DNA of 29,634 nt. Source: JABDBK01 sp964453575. GTDB lineage: Bacteria; Pseudomonadota; Gammaproteobacteria; DSM-16500. Both the position numbers and the translations under genes were made by a program. The DNA is taken from positions 1 to 29,634 of the forward strand of contig CAYVRW010000016.1 in NCBI GenBank assembly GCA_964453575.1. The letters are read 5' to 3'. Of this stretch, positions 1 through 8,241 are shown piece by piece; within the stretch, counting starts at the first letter, position 1; each line of letters begins with the position of its first letter. The notes beneath the pieces were generated by a model that saw nothing but the letters and a program-made list of their open reading frames with translations, had not been told where the DNA came from and ran no database searches.

Positions 1-110
1 TCTGCCGCCTGCTCTGGTCCGGCCCGGGCGGTGCGGGCGGGCGGCCTGCGCCGCGCCCGGCCCCCGCCCGGGCGGCGCCCCGGCGGCGGGCCGGACGACG
101 AGGTGGGAGA
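1..110. other. Extremely GC-rich segment, probable contig-end artefact
   Basis: These bases are almost entirely G and C, while the rest of the window is AT-rich. The change occurs over about ten bases near 105-116. I see no start codon, ribosome site or protein pattern that continues into the neighbouring DNA. It could be a chimeric read end from a high-GC organism or an assembly artefact. I infer that it does not belong to this chromosome. Confidence 0.6.
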
Positions 111-151
111 CGAAGCTATTTAAGGATGAACTAGATAGGTTTCCGCTATCA

Positions 152-622
152 CTACAAAGTTCTTTTTCTTTTTACTTCCTCGGCTTCAGAATGATTTGAA
201 CCAGAAGAATCCTCACCATACACAATCGCTTTAGCATCCACTTCTGAAAGAGCAAGCTTATTTTGGATAAGCTGAACCAAATTTCTTTGCGTTTTTTCTC
301 GGCGTTTCATGAGATTTTCTAACATCTTTACATAACCCGCTTCGGCATTCTTCATCATTTCATCATATTCATCCTTGGATAGGATAGCTTTCTTATTTCT
401 TGCTATTTCTCTTAGTTCTTTCGCCATATTGATTATTGCTTTATTATCAGCATTTTCTGTAAAGCTAGGAAGTTGTTTTAACATTGAAAGTTCAAGTTTT
501 TGTTTAACATCCTCCGCTGTTGACATAGACAGCAATCGTTTTTCCAACACTTTTGTTGCATCTGAAAATATGTCATCAGTTGATAAAATATCAGCGGGTT
601 CTTCATGTTTTACATGTATCAT
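152..622 (-). CDS. Small helical hypothetical protein, possible secreted substrate
   Basis: I do not recognise this 156-residue protein. The ATG at 622 is chosen because a GGAG lies 7 bases upstream; a TTG start eight codons earlier (646) has no such site. The sequence is hydrophilic with no membrane segment or signal peptide, and residues 20-130 look helical, rich in K, E, L and A. The C-terminus is charged: an acidic, serine-rich stretch (GEDSSGSNHSEAEE) followed by basic KRKR. Glutamate-rich tails of this kind occur on many Legionella Dot/Icm substrates, but this is only suggestive. A TATAAT on the minus strand at 661-656 places the transcript start about 25 bases before the ATG. It is divergent from the gene at 980. 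Confidence 0.65.
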   Translation of the reverse strand: MIHVKHEEPADILSTDDIFSDATKVLEKRLLSMSTAEDVKQKLELSMLKQLPSFTENADNKAIINMAKELREIARNKKAILSKDEYDEMMKNAEAGYVKMLENLMKRREKTQRNLVQLIQNKLALSEVDAKAIVYGEDSSGSNHSEAEEVKRKRTL

Positions 623-655
623 ATTTAACTCCAATATAATATTCAAACCATCGCC

Positions 656-700
656 ATTATATAGAGTTGTTATTTTTACAATAGGGAGATAATATCCCTA
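656..700 (-). promoter_or_regulatory. Putative promoter with operator-like dyad for the 622 gene
   Basis: On the minus strand TATAAT lies at 661-656. The expected -35 region (about 684-679) overlaps a perfect 6-base dyad, TAGGGA (682-687) and TCCCTA (695-700), separated by 7 bases. A dyad over the -35 is where a repressor could bind, but no regulator is identified. The -35 hexamer itself is poor. Confidence 0.35.
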
Positions 701-867
701 GTTATCCTACTGTGCGATGAGAGAGCTTTAGAATTTTACCAATTTCTGCACGCATTTTTAATTTGATGTATTTGATAAATAATACTATTTTTTAATAAGT
801 TATAAAATTATTGATCATTATGTTGTATTGTACAAAAAATGATGGTATGATTGTTTTCTGCGCTGAT

Positions 868-945
868 TTGAGCTACAGCTTGCGAGCGCATAATAAATAC
901 GGCTAAAGCGTTTCATCTAAATTTTTTTCGATTCTGTCTTTAGCC
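868..945 (+). promoter_or_regulatory. Putative promoter and leader hairpin of the 980 gene
   Basis: TTGAGC (868-873), a 17-base spacer and TAATAA (891-896) form a plausible sigma-70 promoter. Immediately downstream GGCTAAAG (901-908) and CTTTAGCC (938-945) are perfectly complementary across a 29-base loop, so the leader can fold. There is no U-tract, so this is not an obvious terminator. Confidence 0.3.
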
Positions 946-979
946 TCTTTTAACTTTTAAATTAAAGAGGTAATTCATC

Positions 980-1681
980 ATGTTAATACGTGCAAATAAT
1001 ACAGGCCCACAGCCTTTTAATTACATAACCATTACTATCAATATAGTTTCCAAAACGATTGATAACATTCATGACACATTGCAGAAAGAAGTGTTTCATA
1101 TTCGCGATATTAAACGTATCTTAGTTGAGCTGGATAAACAACACAAAGAGTTGCAAACGTTGATTGAATCGCCCTTGACTGAAGAAGAAGAGGAGGTTAT
1201 TAAACAACTTGGAGAAAAGATTATTAGCTTGACTGAACAAGCAAATATCCTTCTTCATCAAGTAAATAAATCGCATTCGCAATCAAATCGCTGTCGTTTG
1301 CAAGCACGCAAACAAAGTACAGCTTTAATCGCAAAAACTATCAAAATTCCTGAAAATTTACCAGATGATTCATCTAGTACATTTCCTTTTGATTTTTTAA
1401 GTTTTGACGATTTAGCAAATTGCCTTAGAGTGAGTAAATTTTTTCAAAAAACTGCATTACAAGTTAACATTTTTGATCAAGGTATTTTTCTTAATAAAGA
1501 AAAGACAATTTACTTTAACTTACTTTCTCTAAAGAGCAATCCCACAACAGTAGATAATATCTTACATGCTCGAAGGAATGCATTTGCTTGTGCATGGTTT
1601 TGGCAGACAGAAAAAAAGATACTGGATAAGGTGCCCGAAAAATTAAAGAAATTGAAGTCTTCTTTGGTGGGTCCAGCATAA
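980..1681 (+). CDS. Coiled-coil protein with F-box-like motif, candidate effector
   Basis: 233 residues; ATG preceded by AGAGG at 9 bases. Residues 20-110 are predicted helical/coiled coil, with an acidic EEEEE run near 69. Residues 127-160 match the F-box pattern: LP at 127-128, a hydrophobic stretch ending FDFLSF, then DDLANCLRVSKFF (143-155), equivalent to the DL...VSKxW core of F-boxes. F-box proteins bind Skp1 and recruit targets to SCF ubiquitin ligases; bacterial examples are effectors injected into eukaryotic hosts (Legionella AnkB, LegU1). No signal peptide or membrane segment is visible. The rest (160-233) is unrecognised and ends lysine-rich. Function as a host ubiquitin-ligase adaptor is inference; the motif could be fortuitous. 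Confidence 0.6.
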   Translation: MLIRANNTGPQPFNYITITINIVSKTIDNIHDTLQKEVFHIRDIKRILVELDKQHKELQTLIESPLTEEEEEVIKQLGEKIISLTEQANILLHQVNKSHSQSNRCRLQARKQSTALIAKTIKIPENLPDDSSSTFPFDFLSFDDLANCLRVSKFFQKTALQVNIFDQGIFLNKEKTIYFNLLSLKSNPTTVDNILHARRNAFACAWFWQTEKKILDKVPEKLKKLKSSLVGPA

Positions 1682-1833
1682 AAGGTCATTGGAATAGGTG
1701 TTCAAGTGCCAGCATTCTAGCACATGATGGTACTTGTAGCACGTTGTAATCTTGATATATGAAGATAATGTTCAATCATGCATTCGTTCGTTAATGGATA
1801 ATAATTATACTGATTATATCAATCTTTTGTCCA

Positions 1834-1853
1834 ATTAATATTACCTTAAGCTA
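1834..1853 (+). promoter_or_regulatory. PmrA-like box upstream of the 1921 gene
   Basis: Half-sites aTTAATatT (1834-1842) and cTTAAGctA (1845-1853) are separated by two bases, so the two TTAA cores start 11 bases apart. This fits the Legionella/Coxiella PmrA consensus, two cTTAATatT half-sites two bases apart. The -10 at the spacing seen in the 26750-26844 boxes would be AAAAAT (1861-1866), a weak hexamer. A perfect TATAAT lies further down at 1888-1893. Confidence 0.5.
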
Positions 1854-1887
1854 ACTATGCAAAAATCATGTTCTTTATTGGGTATTG

Positions 1888-1893
1888 TATAAT
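1888..1893 (+). promoter_or_regulatory. Putative -10 element
   Basis: A perfect TATAAT 28 bases before the ATG at 1921. It would give a leader of about 20 bases that includes the ribosome site (GAGGA at 1910-1914). No good -35 hexamer is visible 16-18 bases upstream, which would fit activator-dependent transcription. Confidence 0.4.
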
Positions 1894-1920
1894 TTATCAA
1901 CTACACAACGAGGATATGTT

Positions 1921-3144
1921 ATGGATTCAAGAAACTCAAAAAATGATAACCAAATTGCTCTGAAAAAAACGTTGGATGTTTTAATAGAGTTAAGGAATTT
2001 TTTTAGATCACAAAGTGATTATGGTGAGATAATTGCAGATTTCGAGTCTTATAACGAATGCTTAAAAAAAGCACACCCTAATGCAGAATTGTGTTATAAG
2101 AAACGAGATAAAAAGCATGTACTCTATGTAAATAATAAACTTATCGATGATTCAGAAATTGCAGCTGATGAAATATCGAATATGATTGATTCTTTAAGTC
2201 AACCTATAAAAGAACAATTGCGGTCAACAAAAGCTGACCATTATATGTTGTTAGCGCGATTAAGACGGCACTATGGAGAAAAAATGCATTTGCAGGAAGA
2301 GCTTTACGCATCACAAAACACCTCTCGTAGACTATCTGAAGAAAACGAGCATCTCACTGCAGAAGTAAAAAAAGATGAAGAACAAATCAAGCATCTCACA
2401 GCAGAAATAGAAAAAGATAAAAAACAAATAGAGAATCTCAATGCAAAAGTAAAGAAAACTCAAGAACAAAGCGAAGCAACAGATGCTATTAAGTCCACCG
2501 CTGTTGCAACAACAAAAGTAACTGCTCCTATGCCTGATGGTATGTTACATGAGTTTGATATCTCTCCAAGATCAGAGAAGCGTATTCTGGACCAGCTAAA
2601 GCAAAAAAAACAATTAACTGGCTACCCTAAGCATGGCCTTATGCAAGATCGCGCGTCGGCATCAAAGACGCCTCCTCTTCATGTCAATATGGGAATCGAT
2701 GAATCCCTTCCTTTTAAGTTGATAAAAGGATTTTCTGTGGGTCAAATTGACCACAGATGGACAGATGGAACTGAGGCAAGCTTAATCGTACCCCAAGTTC
2801 AAGGCAAACACATTAAGCAGATCGTTTTTGAGACACACGGCATGGTTTCAGACACCGTATCTCAATCATTGGAAGTGACTATTGAAGGTATTGGTCAACA
2901 AAAGTATAAATATAATAATTCAACTACATCACACACTATAAAAATAGATATTCCGGCGAATTATACTGATGACATTAAGATTAATTTTCAGATACCGGAT
3001 GCATGTCTAGCTCGTTGGGTAGATCCATATAATAAAGATGATCGAGTGCTAGGTATTCAATTTACAACAGCTAAGGTCTACTATGATAAAAGTGTAGTTG
3101 CGAAGCCAACCTCTAAGCCCAACGTCTCTGTCATGCGCGTTTAG
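1921..3144 (+). CDS. Coiled-coil protein with C-terminal DUF7024-like beta-sandwich
   Basis: 407 residues from the ATG at 1921 (GAGGA six bases upstream). An in-frame TTG at 1885 would overlap the -10 and is rejected. Residues 1-120 are helical. Residues 122-185 are a strong coiled coil with near-repeats of the form LTAEV-KKDEEQIKH. After a low-complexity linker, residues about 262-395 form an all-beta domain beginning KGFSVGQIDHRWTDG and ending RVLGIQFTTAKV. That pattern (GFxxxExxxRWTxG at the start, RxLGIxF near the end) resembles the beta-sandwich domain (DUF7024-like) attached to glycosyltransferases and phosphoglycerol transferases, but no enzyme domain is present here. No signal peptide is visible. 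The upstream PmrA-like box makes a secreted effector plausible. Function unknown. Confidence 0.65.
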   Translation: MDSRNSKNDNQIALKKTLDVLIELRNFFRSQSDYGEIIADFESYNECLKKAHPNAELCYKKRDKKHVLYVNNKLIDDSEIAADEISNMIDSLSQPIKEQLRSTKADHYMLLARLRRHYGEKMHLQEELYASQNTSRRLSEENEHLTAEVKKDEEQIKHLTAEIEKDKKQIENLNAKVKKTQEQSEATDAIKSTAVATTKVTAPMPDGMLHEFDISPRSEKRILDQLKQKKQLTGYPKHGLMQDRASASKTPPLHVNMGIDESLPFKLIKGFSVGQIDHRWTDGTEASLIVPQVQGKHIKQIVFETHGMVSDTVSQSLEVTIEGIGQQKYKYNNSTTSHTIKIDIPANYTDDIKINFQIPDACLARWVDPYNKDDRVLGIQFTTAKVYYDKSVVAKPTSKPNVSVMRV

Positions 3145-3148
3145 CTAG

Positions 3149-3209
3149 CATCCAGTTCGGGGAAATTGCAGGGTTCTTGATAAACATTAAACATCACTTG
3201 AGCTGGATG
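3149..3209. other. Inverted repeat between convergent genes
   Basis: CATCCAGTTC (3149-3158) and GAGCTGGATG (3200-3209) pair over ten bases with one G-U wobble. The repeat straddles the ends of the convergent genes and includes the stop codon of the dehydrogenase. There is no T-tract on either side, so a terminator role is uncertain. Confidence 0.3.
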
Positions 3210-4168
3210 GGTATATAAGGTGAAGCAACATCACCTCCATCCACCGGTAAAATTGCACCTGTAATATAGCTTGCTTGTTGATGGTCTGCTAAAAACAACA
3301 CGGAAGGAGCAATTTCTTCTGGCTTTGCAACCCTTTGCATAGGCACACCTTGGGCTGCAAGTTCATCAAAATTTGTTGGAAAGGCAGATCTTTCAAGAGG
3401 TGTGTCCACTGGGCCAGGCGCAATCGCATTGATTCTAACCATGGCATGATTTTCTTTAATACACCGTTGTGCTGCTGCATTCGAAAGCGATTTTGTTAAA
3501 GCAATGATAAAAGCTTTTGATGCGGCATATAAAGGTCGATTGGGATCAGGAATGATTCCGTTACGGCTGGCTGTATTGATAATAGCGACGGGCATGTCTT
3601 TGGGTTGTTTTTGAAATGAATAATACATCTCCCATTTTAAACAATAAAATACTCCAAAAACGCTGGTTGCAATGGGATTTTCTCGATAATCAGAATTTAG
3701 CGAAGCTTCAGTGGGATCTTCTGCTTGCCAAGATTTATCTTTCAGATTTTTGGAAGTAGGTTGCGGAGCGTTCAATGAAAACATCACTTCTCCATCTGCG
3801 CCAAGCATGGAGGTAAAATCCATATTATCTAAATTGGTACCACCCGGTTGAATACCGGGTGAAACACCTGCATTATTAAAGGCAACATCCAAACGTTTAT
3901 ACTTGGTATATATGTTTTCAAGAATAGTTTTTACTTGGCTTTCAATACGCACATCACAAAGCCAATATTCGATTGTTTGCGCTTGATCTTTCGTTAAATG
4001 TTTTTGAATATAATCTTGTGCAAGATCCCATTTGGAGGGTGTCCTACCGCATACAATAACATGAGCAGCCCCTTCTCTAACAAATTGTACTGCAGTGGCA
4101 AGCCCAATTCCAGATGTACCACCTGTTATAAAAATAACTTTACGATTAAATCTAGCAGAAGAACTCAT
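3194..4168 (-). CDS. Short-chain dehydrogenase/reductase with insertion
   Basis: 324 residues; a NAD(P)-dependent oxidoreductase of the classical SDR family, probably cytosolic, substrate unknown. Motifs: nucleotide-binding TGGTSGIG (15-22), NNAG (98-101), catalytic Ser201 (NTAS), Tyr214 and Lys218 in YAASK, and the late PGPVDTP and PVDGG motifs. Most SDRs are about 250 residues; the extra length is largely an insertion at about 108-165 between NNAG and the catalytic serine, which could cover the active site. The ATG is well supported by GGAGG a few bases upstream. It lies 22 bases after cvpA on the same strand, so the two are probably co-transcribed. Its 3' end converges on the 1921 gene. 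Confidence 0.88.
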   Translation of the reverse strand: MSSSARFNRKVIFITGGTSGIGLATAVQFVREGAAHVIVCGRTPSKWDLAQDYIQKHLTKDQAQTIEYWLCDVRIESQVKTILENIYTKYKRLDVAFNNAGVSPGIQPGGTNLDNMDFTSMLGADGEVMFSLNAPQPTSKNLKDKSWQAEDPTEASLNSDYRENPIATSVFGVFYCLKWEMYYSFQKQPKDMPVAIINTASRNGIIPDPNRPLYAASKAFIIALTKSLSNAAAQRCIKENHAMVRINAIAPGPVDTPLERSAFPTNFDELAAQGVPMQRVAKPEEIAPSVLFLADHQQASYITGAILPVDGGDVASPYIPIQLK

Positions 4169-4190
4169 CGCTCCTCCGTGACCTTATTTT

Positions 4191-4766
4191 TTACCCTCGA
4201 TACTGATAAAAATTATCAACCAACGACTGAGCAGTTTTTTCCATTTTATTTTTAAGCTTTTCAAAGTCAGGATAAACTAAATTTGAAATCCAAGTGACTG
4301 CAGGTTGATAATAAGGAACAAGTTTAGATTCTTTCCACCATGATTCTTGCTCATAGGATGTCAACTGTATAATAAAGATAAATACTAGGTTTATTAAAAA
4401 ACCCCTAACAAAACCAAATAAGGCACCAAAAAATCGATTAAAGAAACCAAGGCCTATGCTTTCTACAGCGCCGCTAATGACATAAGATATTAGCGAACCT
4501 ATGACTAAAACGACGAGAAAGATAGAAACAAAACTTAAGCCCAATGATAACATGCTGACCGAAGAATCCGTCGTAGTCGCAGCATCCGGTGCTGAACCTG
4601 TAAATGCGCCTGCGAGTTTACTTGCAAATAAACTAGAGACAACAAATGCAATAACCCAGGTCAACACTGATAATAATTCTTTTACAATGCCGCGGGCGAA
4701 TCCCGCTAACACAGAAAATACTAAAATGGCGATAATGATATAATCTACCCAATTAAAGTCTGCCAT
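4191..4766 (-). CDS. cvpA: CvpA family inner-membrane protein
   Basis: 191 residues with the CvpA family layout: an N-terminal NWVDYIIIAIL segment, then FARGIVKELLSVLTW and two further hydrophobic stretches (four membrane segments in about the first 130 residues), and a hydrophilic tail ending in a helical K/Q-rich region. In E. coli CvpA is needed for colicin V production and is linked to envelope homeostasis and bile-salt resistance; its biochemical activity is not settled. The ATG has a GAGGTGG upstream. It is the first gene of a probable two-gene operon with the dehydrogenase, not next to purF as in enterobacteria. Confidence 0.88.
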   Translation of the reverse strand: MADFNWVDYIIIAILVFSVLAGFARGIVKELLSVLTWVIAFVVSSLFASKLAGAFTGSAPDAATTTDSSVSMLSLGLSFVSIFLVVLVIGSLISYVISGAVESIGLGFFNRFFGALFGFVRGFLINLVFIFIIQLTSYEQESWWKESKLVPYYQPAVTWISNLVYPDFEKLKNKMEKTAQSLVDNFYQYRG

Positions 4767-4871
4767 AATCTACCACCTCAGTTATTAGTGAATAATTCTA
4801 TCTACCTTATATAAACTATTATAAACTAATAATAAATTTATATATAAGTTTTCAAAGGATTGAAATAAAGT

Positions 4872-6677
4872 ATGGATAATGATTTACATAATTTCTTAAA
4901 AACACACAAAATTTTTTCGACGTTAGAAGAAAATGCCCTCGCTCAACTACAGGACAAATTTGAACGAATTGACTTAAGCTTCGACAATATCTTATTTCAA
5001 CATGGTGATAAACCCGATGCTGTATATTTCTTAATCCATGGCAGATTAGAAGCTTTTGTTATTACCCTTCATAATCAAACAAAAATTGTAGGACATATTG
5101 ATGAAGGTCAAATCGTGGGCGAACTTGCAGCTCTTTCAGATGAACCTTACCCCTACACAGTAAAAGCTTTGCGGCATTGTGTTGTGTATAAACTTCCAAA
5201 AATAGATTTTTTAGAGTTATGTTATCAACATCCTTCATGCATATTCGAGATGGTACATCCTCTATTGTCACAATCAAATAATATCTTACAATTATTATCA
5301 ACCCACGAAACACATAATAACATCGCGATTATGCCGGCAAATAATGATGTTGTTATGGATGCTTTTGCTACTAAACTTAGCGCCTTATTACTCAAAACTC
5401 CTGATATTATATTATTTTCGGATTATGCTCCTGAAGAAAATCCGGTTAATGCCAGTGATTTACAACAAAAAATAACGGTAAGAGAACAATTTAAAAAATC
5501 ATCACAACAAATTATATACTTATTAAAATCAAGCCATACTCCTCTGGCAAAGATTGCCTTGGCCAAAGCTGATAAATTTTATGTTGTGGCCAATGCCTCT
5601 TCAGAACCTTTCATTGATCCAATAATTTGTGAACACACGCAAAAAGAAATTCATACTCAATCACGACTTAATCTCATTATTATTCACCCCGAAACGACAA
5701 AAGCGCCCAAGCATACATCTTTATGGTTACAACAAACCTTTTTTTATATGCATCATCATGTAAAAATTGATGACGTGAAGCACTATGAACGGCTCATTCG
5801 ATTTTTACAGGAAAAAGCAAATGGTCTAGTGCTTGGCGGGGGTGGAACCCGAGGATGGGGCCATATTGGTGCATTAAAAGCTTTATGTGATCAGGAACAT
5901 CCTATTGATTTTATAGGCGGTACCAGCGTAGGCGCGATTATCGGCGGCTGTTATGCCATGACCGAATCTTATGAAGATACTTACAACAAATTTAACATCA
6001 TCGTCTCTACTTCAAAAAATTCGATTTCCTGGCGCAGTGTGACGCTGCCTCTGGTTTCAATATTTGACTCAAAATCTTTTACCAATGCTAATATAGAAGT
6101 ATTTGAAAATACTTTAATTGAAGACTTGTGGTTACCTTTTTTTTGTGTCTCCAGTAATCTTACCTATTACAATGAAGAAATACATAAAACGGGTTTAGTA
6201 TGGGAAAAAATAAGAGCTAGCTCCTCGATACCTGGATTAATACCGCCTATGGTCATTAATGGTGACATTCATTTTGATGGCGGCTTACTCAACAATTTAC
6301 CCGTCGATATTATGTGGCAACTCATTGGTAATAGAGGAAAAACGATAGGCGTGGACTTAAATTCATTTATGTATGATAGTCATAAATATCATTTTCCACC
6401 CATCATAGCCTTCAAACAAGCGCTCACTTCAAGATTTGGGATAAATAAAGACATTTATAAATTTCCTCGATTTGTTGATTTATTTTTACGTGGATTATTA
6501 GTGGGTTCGTCCGCAAAAGCCAAGCAAAATGCTCAGAGCGCGACTGTGCTCGTTAATTTAGATCTGAAAAAATTTAGTTTGTTAAAGTTTAGTCGTGTAC
6601 AAGCACAAAAAATGGTAGAAATAGGTTATTTAGAAACGTTGTCACAGTTGAATCAGCACAAAAATAAAAGTTTATAG
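4872..6677 (+). CDS. Patatin-like phospholipase with N-terminal cNMP-binding-like domain
   Basis: 601 residues, arranged like bacterial neuropathy-target-esterase (NTE) relatives. Residues 12-125 form a cyclic-nucleotide-binding-like beta-roll (GELAALSDEPYPYTV at 84-98). Residues 150-300 are a linker. The patatin domain begins with the oxyanion loop GGGGTRGWGHIGA (322-334), has the nucleophile Ser352 in GTSVG, and the catalytic Asp469 in DGG. It is therefore a serine/aspartate lipid acyl hydrolase, probably acting on phospholipids or lysophospholipids at a membrane. The arginine that holds the cyclic-nucleotide phosphate in CRP-type domains is not present in the GEL...YTV loop, so cNMP control is doubtful. 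AAAGGA (4854-4859) is a somewhat distant ribosome site. Host-directed activity is possible but not shown. Confidence 0.88.
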   Translation: MDNDLHNFLKTHKIFSTLEENALAQLQDKFERIDLSFDNILFQHGDKPDAVYFLIHGRLEAFVITLHNQTKIVGHIDEGQIVGELAALSDEPYPYTVKALRHCVVYKLPKIDFLELCYQHPSCIFEMVHPLLSQSNNILQLLSTHETHNNIAIMPANNDVVMDAFATKLSALLLKTPDIILFSDYAPEENPVNASDLQQKITVREQFKKSSQQIIYLLKSSHTPLAKIALAKADKFYVVANASSEPFIDPIICEHTQKEIHTQSRLNLIIIHPETTKAPKHTSLWLQQTFFYMHHHVKIDDVKHYERLIRFLQEKANGLVLGGGGTRGWGHIGALKALCDQEHPIDFIGGTSVGAIIGGCYAMTESYEDTYNKFNIIVSTSKNSISWRSVTLPLVSIFDSKSFTNANIEVFENTLIEDLWLPFFCVSSNLTYYNEEIHKTGLVWEKIRASSSIPGLIPPMVINGDIHFDGGLLNNLPVDIMWQLIGNRGKTIGVDLNSFMYDSHKYHFPPIIAFKQALTSRFGINKDIYKFPRFVDLFLRGLLVGSSAKAKQNAQSATVLVNLDLKKFSLLKFSRVQAQKMVEIGYLETLSQLNQHKNKSL

Positions 6678-6687
6678 GTACTTTGGG

Positions 6688-7104
6688 CTAATCTGCATAC
6701 CCACTACTTACTGCACCGCCAGACGAACTCCAGGTAAGCGCATTGTTTACAACAGTAGGCGTCAAAACATAAGTATCCATAGGAGTAATACCATTTTGTG
6801 CCACCGGTGTTGCCGTAATAACACCTGTAACTACATTTATTGAACCTACCCCGCCTTTAGCTGTCGTTATCGCAGCAGGAATACCATGTTTGCCCGCATT
6901 ACAATTAGTCAGTGATCGTTGCTTTTGAAAACATTCGATGACCCCTGTTTTAAAAACCGCAGTGGCTTGGACGATTTCGTTGAAATACGAACGACGTACA
7001 TAGTTTTTGTAAGAAGGAATAGCGATTGCTGCCAAGATACCAATGATACCTATGACAATAACAAGTTCTATGAATGTAAAACCCGATAATTTACTGTATT
7101 TCAT
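6688..7104 (-). CDS. Type IV pilin, major-pilin-like
   Basis: 138 residues. Class III signal: short basic leader MKYSKLSG, cleaved after Gly8 by PilD; the mature protein starts FTFIELVIVIGIIG with Glu at mature position 5, followed by the hydrophobic helix ending IPSYKNYV. Two cysteines (Cys58 and Cys68) lie closer together than the usual C-terminal disulfide loop. The C-terminal part is Thr/Val/Ala/Gly-rich, as in PilA beta-sheets. A strong ribosome site (GGAGG) precedes the ATG. It follows pilT by 27 bases on the same strand, so both are probably co-transcribed; other pilus assembly genes are not in the window. Confidence 0.9.
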   Translation of the reverse strand: MKYSKLSGFTFIELVIVIGIIGILAAIAIPSYKNYVRRSYFNEIVQATAVFKTGVIECFQKQRSLTNCNAGKHGIPAAITTAKGGVGSINVVTGVITATPVAQNGITPMDTYVLTPTVVNNALTWSSSGGAVSSGYAD

Positions 7105-7131
7105 AAAAAACCTCCATGCTACTTATCTCTA

Positions 7132-8133
7132 TTATACCGTACTTATTATTTGTTTTACGACAAGGCCTTGCAAGTACTGATCCAGTGTACACATTCCTAT
7201 TTCACTACCCGTTTGCATACTTGAATATATTTGAGCAATTTTATCTTCTCTAATCAAATTACGCACAGCGCTTGTGCCTAACATAACTTCAAACGCAGCA
7301 ACCCTACCGCCTGATATTTTTTTTATCAATCTTTGACAAATGACGGCCTGCAACGATTCTGATAATAGGTTGCGTATGATATTTTTTTCTTGAGCTGGAA
7401 ATACATCTATCATACGGTTGATAGCACGCGGCGCAGAGCTAGTATGCAAGGTTGCTATCACTAAATGCCCTGTCTCCGCCGCCGTTAATGCCAAGCGCAT
7501 GGTTTCCAGATCACGCATTTCACCTATCAATATCACATCAGGGTCGGAGCGTAAGGCAGAACGCAAAGCATTATTGAAATTTTTCGTATCGCGATTAACT
7601 TGACGCTGATTAATCAGGCTATTTTTGCTGATATGAATAAATTCGATAGGATCTTCAATAGTAATAATATGACACGACTGATGCCTATTCATATGATCCA
7701 CCATGGAGGCAAGCGTGGTACTTTTTCCAGACCCTGTAGGGCCTGTTACTAAAATTAAACCATGGGGCAAATCAAGCAAGGATTTAAACACCGGCGGCAT
7801 GCTTAATTCATCCAAGGTAGGTACTGTTTTAGGAATGGATCGAAAAACAGCTGCGATACCATTGACTTGATGAAATGCATTGACGCGAAATCTGGAAACA
7901 TCAGGAATGGCAATGGCATAATCCATTTCAAGTTGTTTTTCAAATATTTTTGTTTGATTTGCATCAAATGTGCTGTAAATCAATTTTTTTGTTAATTCAG
8001 CATCCAATATTGGCCTATTTTGCATAGACAGCAACTCGCCATGGATACGCAACATAGGCGGCTTACCCGCTGCTATATGCAAATCAGAGGCATGTTGTTT
8101 AATGCTCATGATTAACAATTCTGAAATATTCAT
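7132..8133 (-). CDS. pilT: PilT twitching-motility retraction ATPase
   Basis: 333 residues; hexameric AAA+-like secretion ATPase that drives pilus retraction at the inner membrane. N-terminal PAS-like domain (1-100), Walker A GPTGSGKST (131-139), Asp box TIEDPIEFIH (158-167), Walker B with VILIGEMRD (Glu205) and His box TGHLVIATLHT (221-231). The C-terminal SAVRNLIREDKIAQIYSSMQ matches the AIRNLIRE motif specific to PilT, which favours PilT over PilU. AAGGAAT provides the ribosome site. A conventional neighbour such as a YggS-family gene is absent; here it is paired with a pilin and is divergent from the DUF4124 gene. Confidence 0.92.
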   Translation of the reverse strand: MNISELLIMSIKQHASDLHIAAGKPPMLRIHGELLSMQNRPILDAELTKKLIYSTFDANQTKIFEKQLEMDYAIAIPDVSRFRVNAFHQVNGIAAVFRSIPKTVPTLDELSMPPVFKSLLDLPHGLILVTGPTGSGKSTTLASMVDHMNRHQSCHIITIEDPIEFIHISKNSLINQRQVNRDTKNFNNALRSALRSDPDVILIGEMRDLETMRLALTAAETGHLVIATLHTSSAPRAINRMIDVFPAQEKNIIRNLLSESLQAVICQRLIKKISGGRVAAFEVMLGTSAVRNLIREDKIAQIYSSMQTGSEIGMCTLDQYLQGLVVKQIISTV

Positions 8134-8241
8134 ATCAATTCCTTGTTTTATTGTGAAATCTATAGACGATAGTAAAAATGCTTTGGTAAAATTCTACAGC
8201 CACCCCGGATAGGTTGCGTTACAATGAAAATGGAGTAAAAA

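Larger units (their letters stand above)
623..979. other. Intergenic region between divergent genes
   Basis: 357 bases without a gene. On the minus side it contains the TATAAT and dyad described separately. On the plus side it contains a possible promoter (868-896) and an 8-bp inverted repeat in the presumed leader of the 980 gene. The middle (about 740-860) is AT-rich and I see no further structure, RNA gene or coding potential. Confidence 0.5.

Noticed and set aside
1703..1736. Hairpin CAAGTGCCA/TGGTACTTG after the 980 gene as a terminator
   Set aside because: The stem is good in RNA (one wobble), but the loop is 16 bases and no T-run follows.
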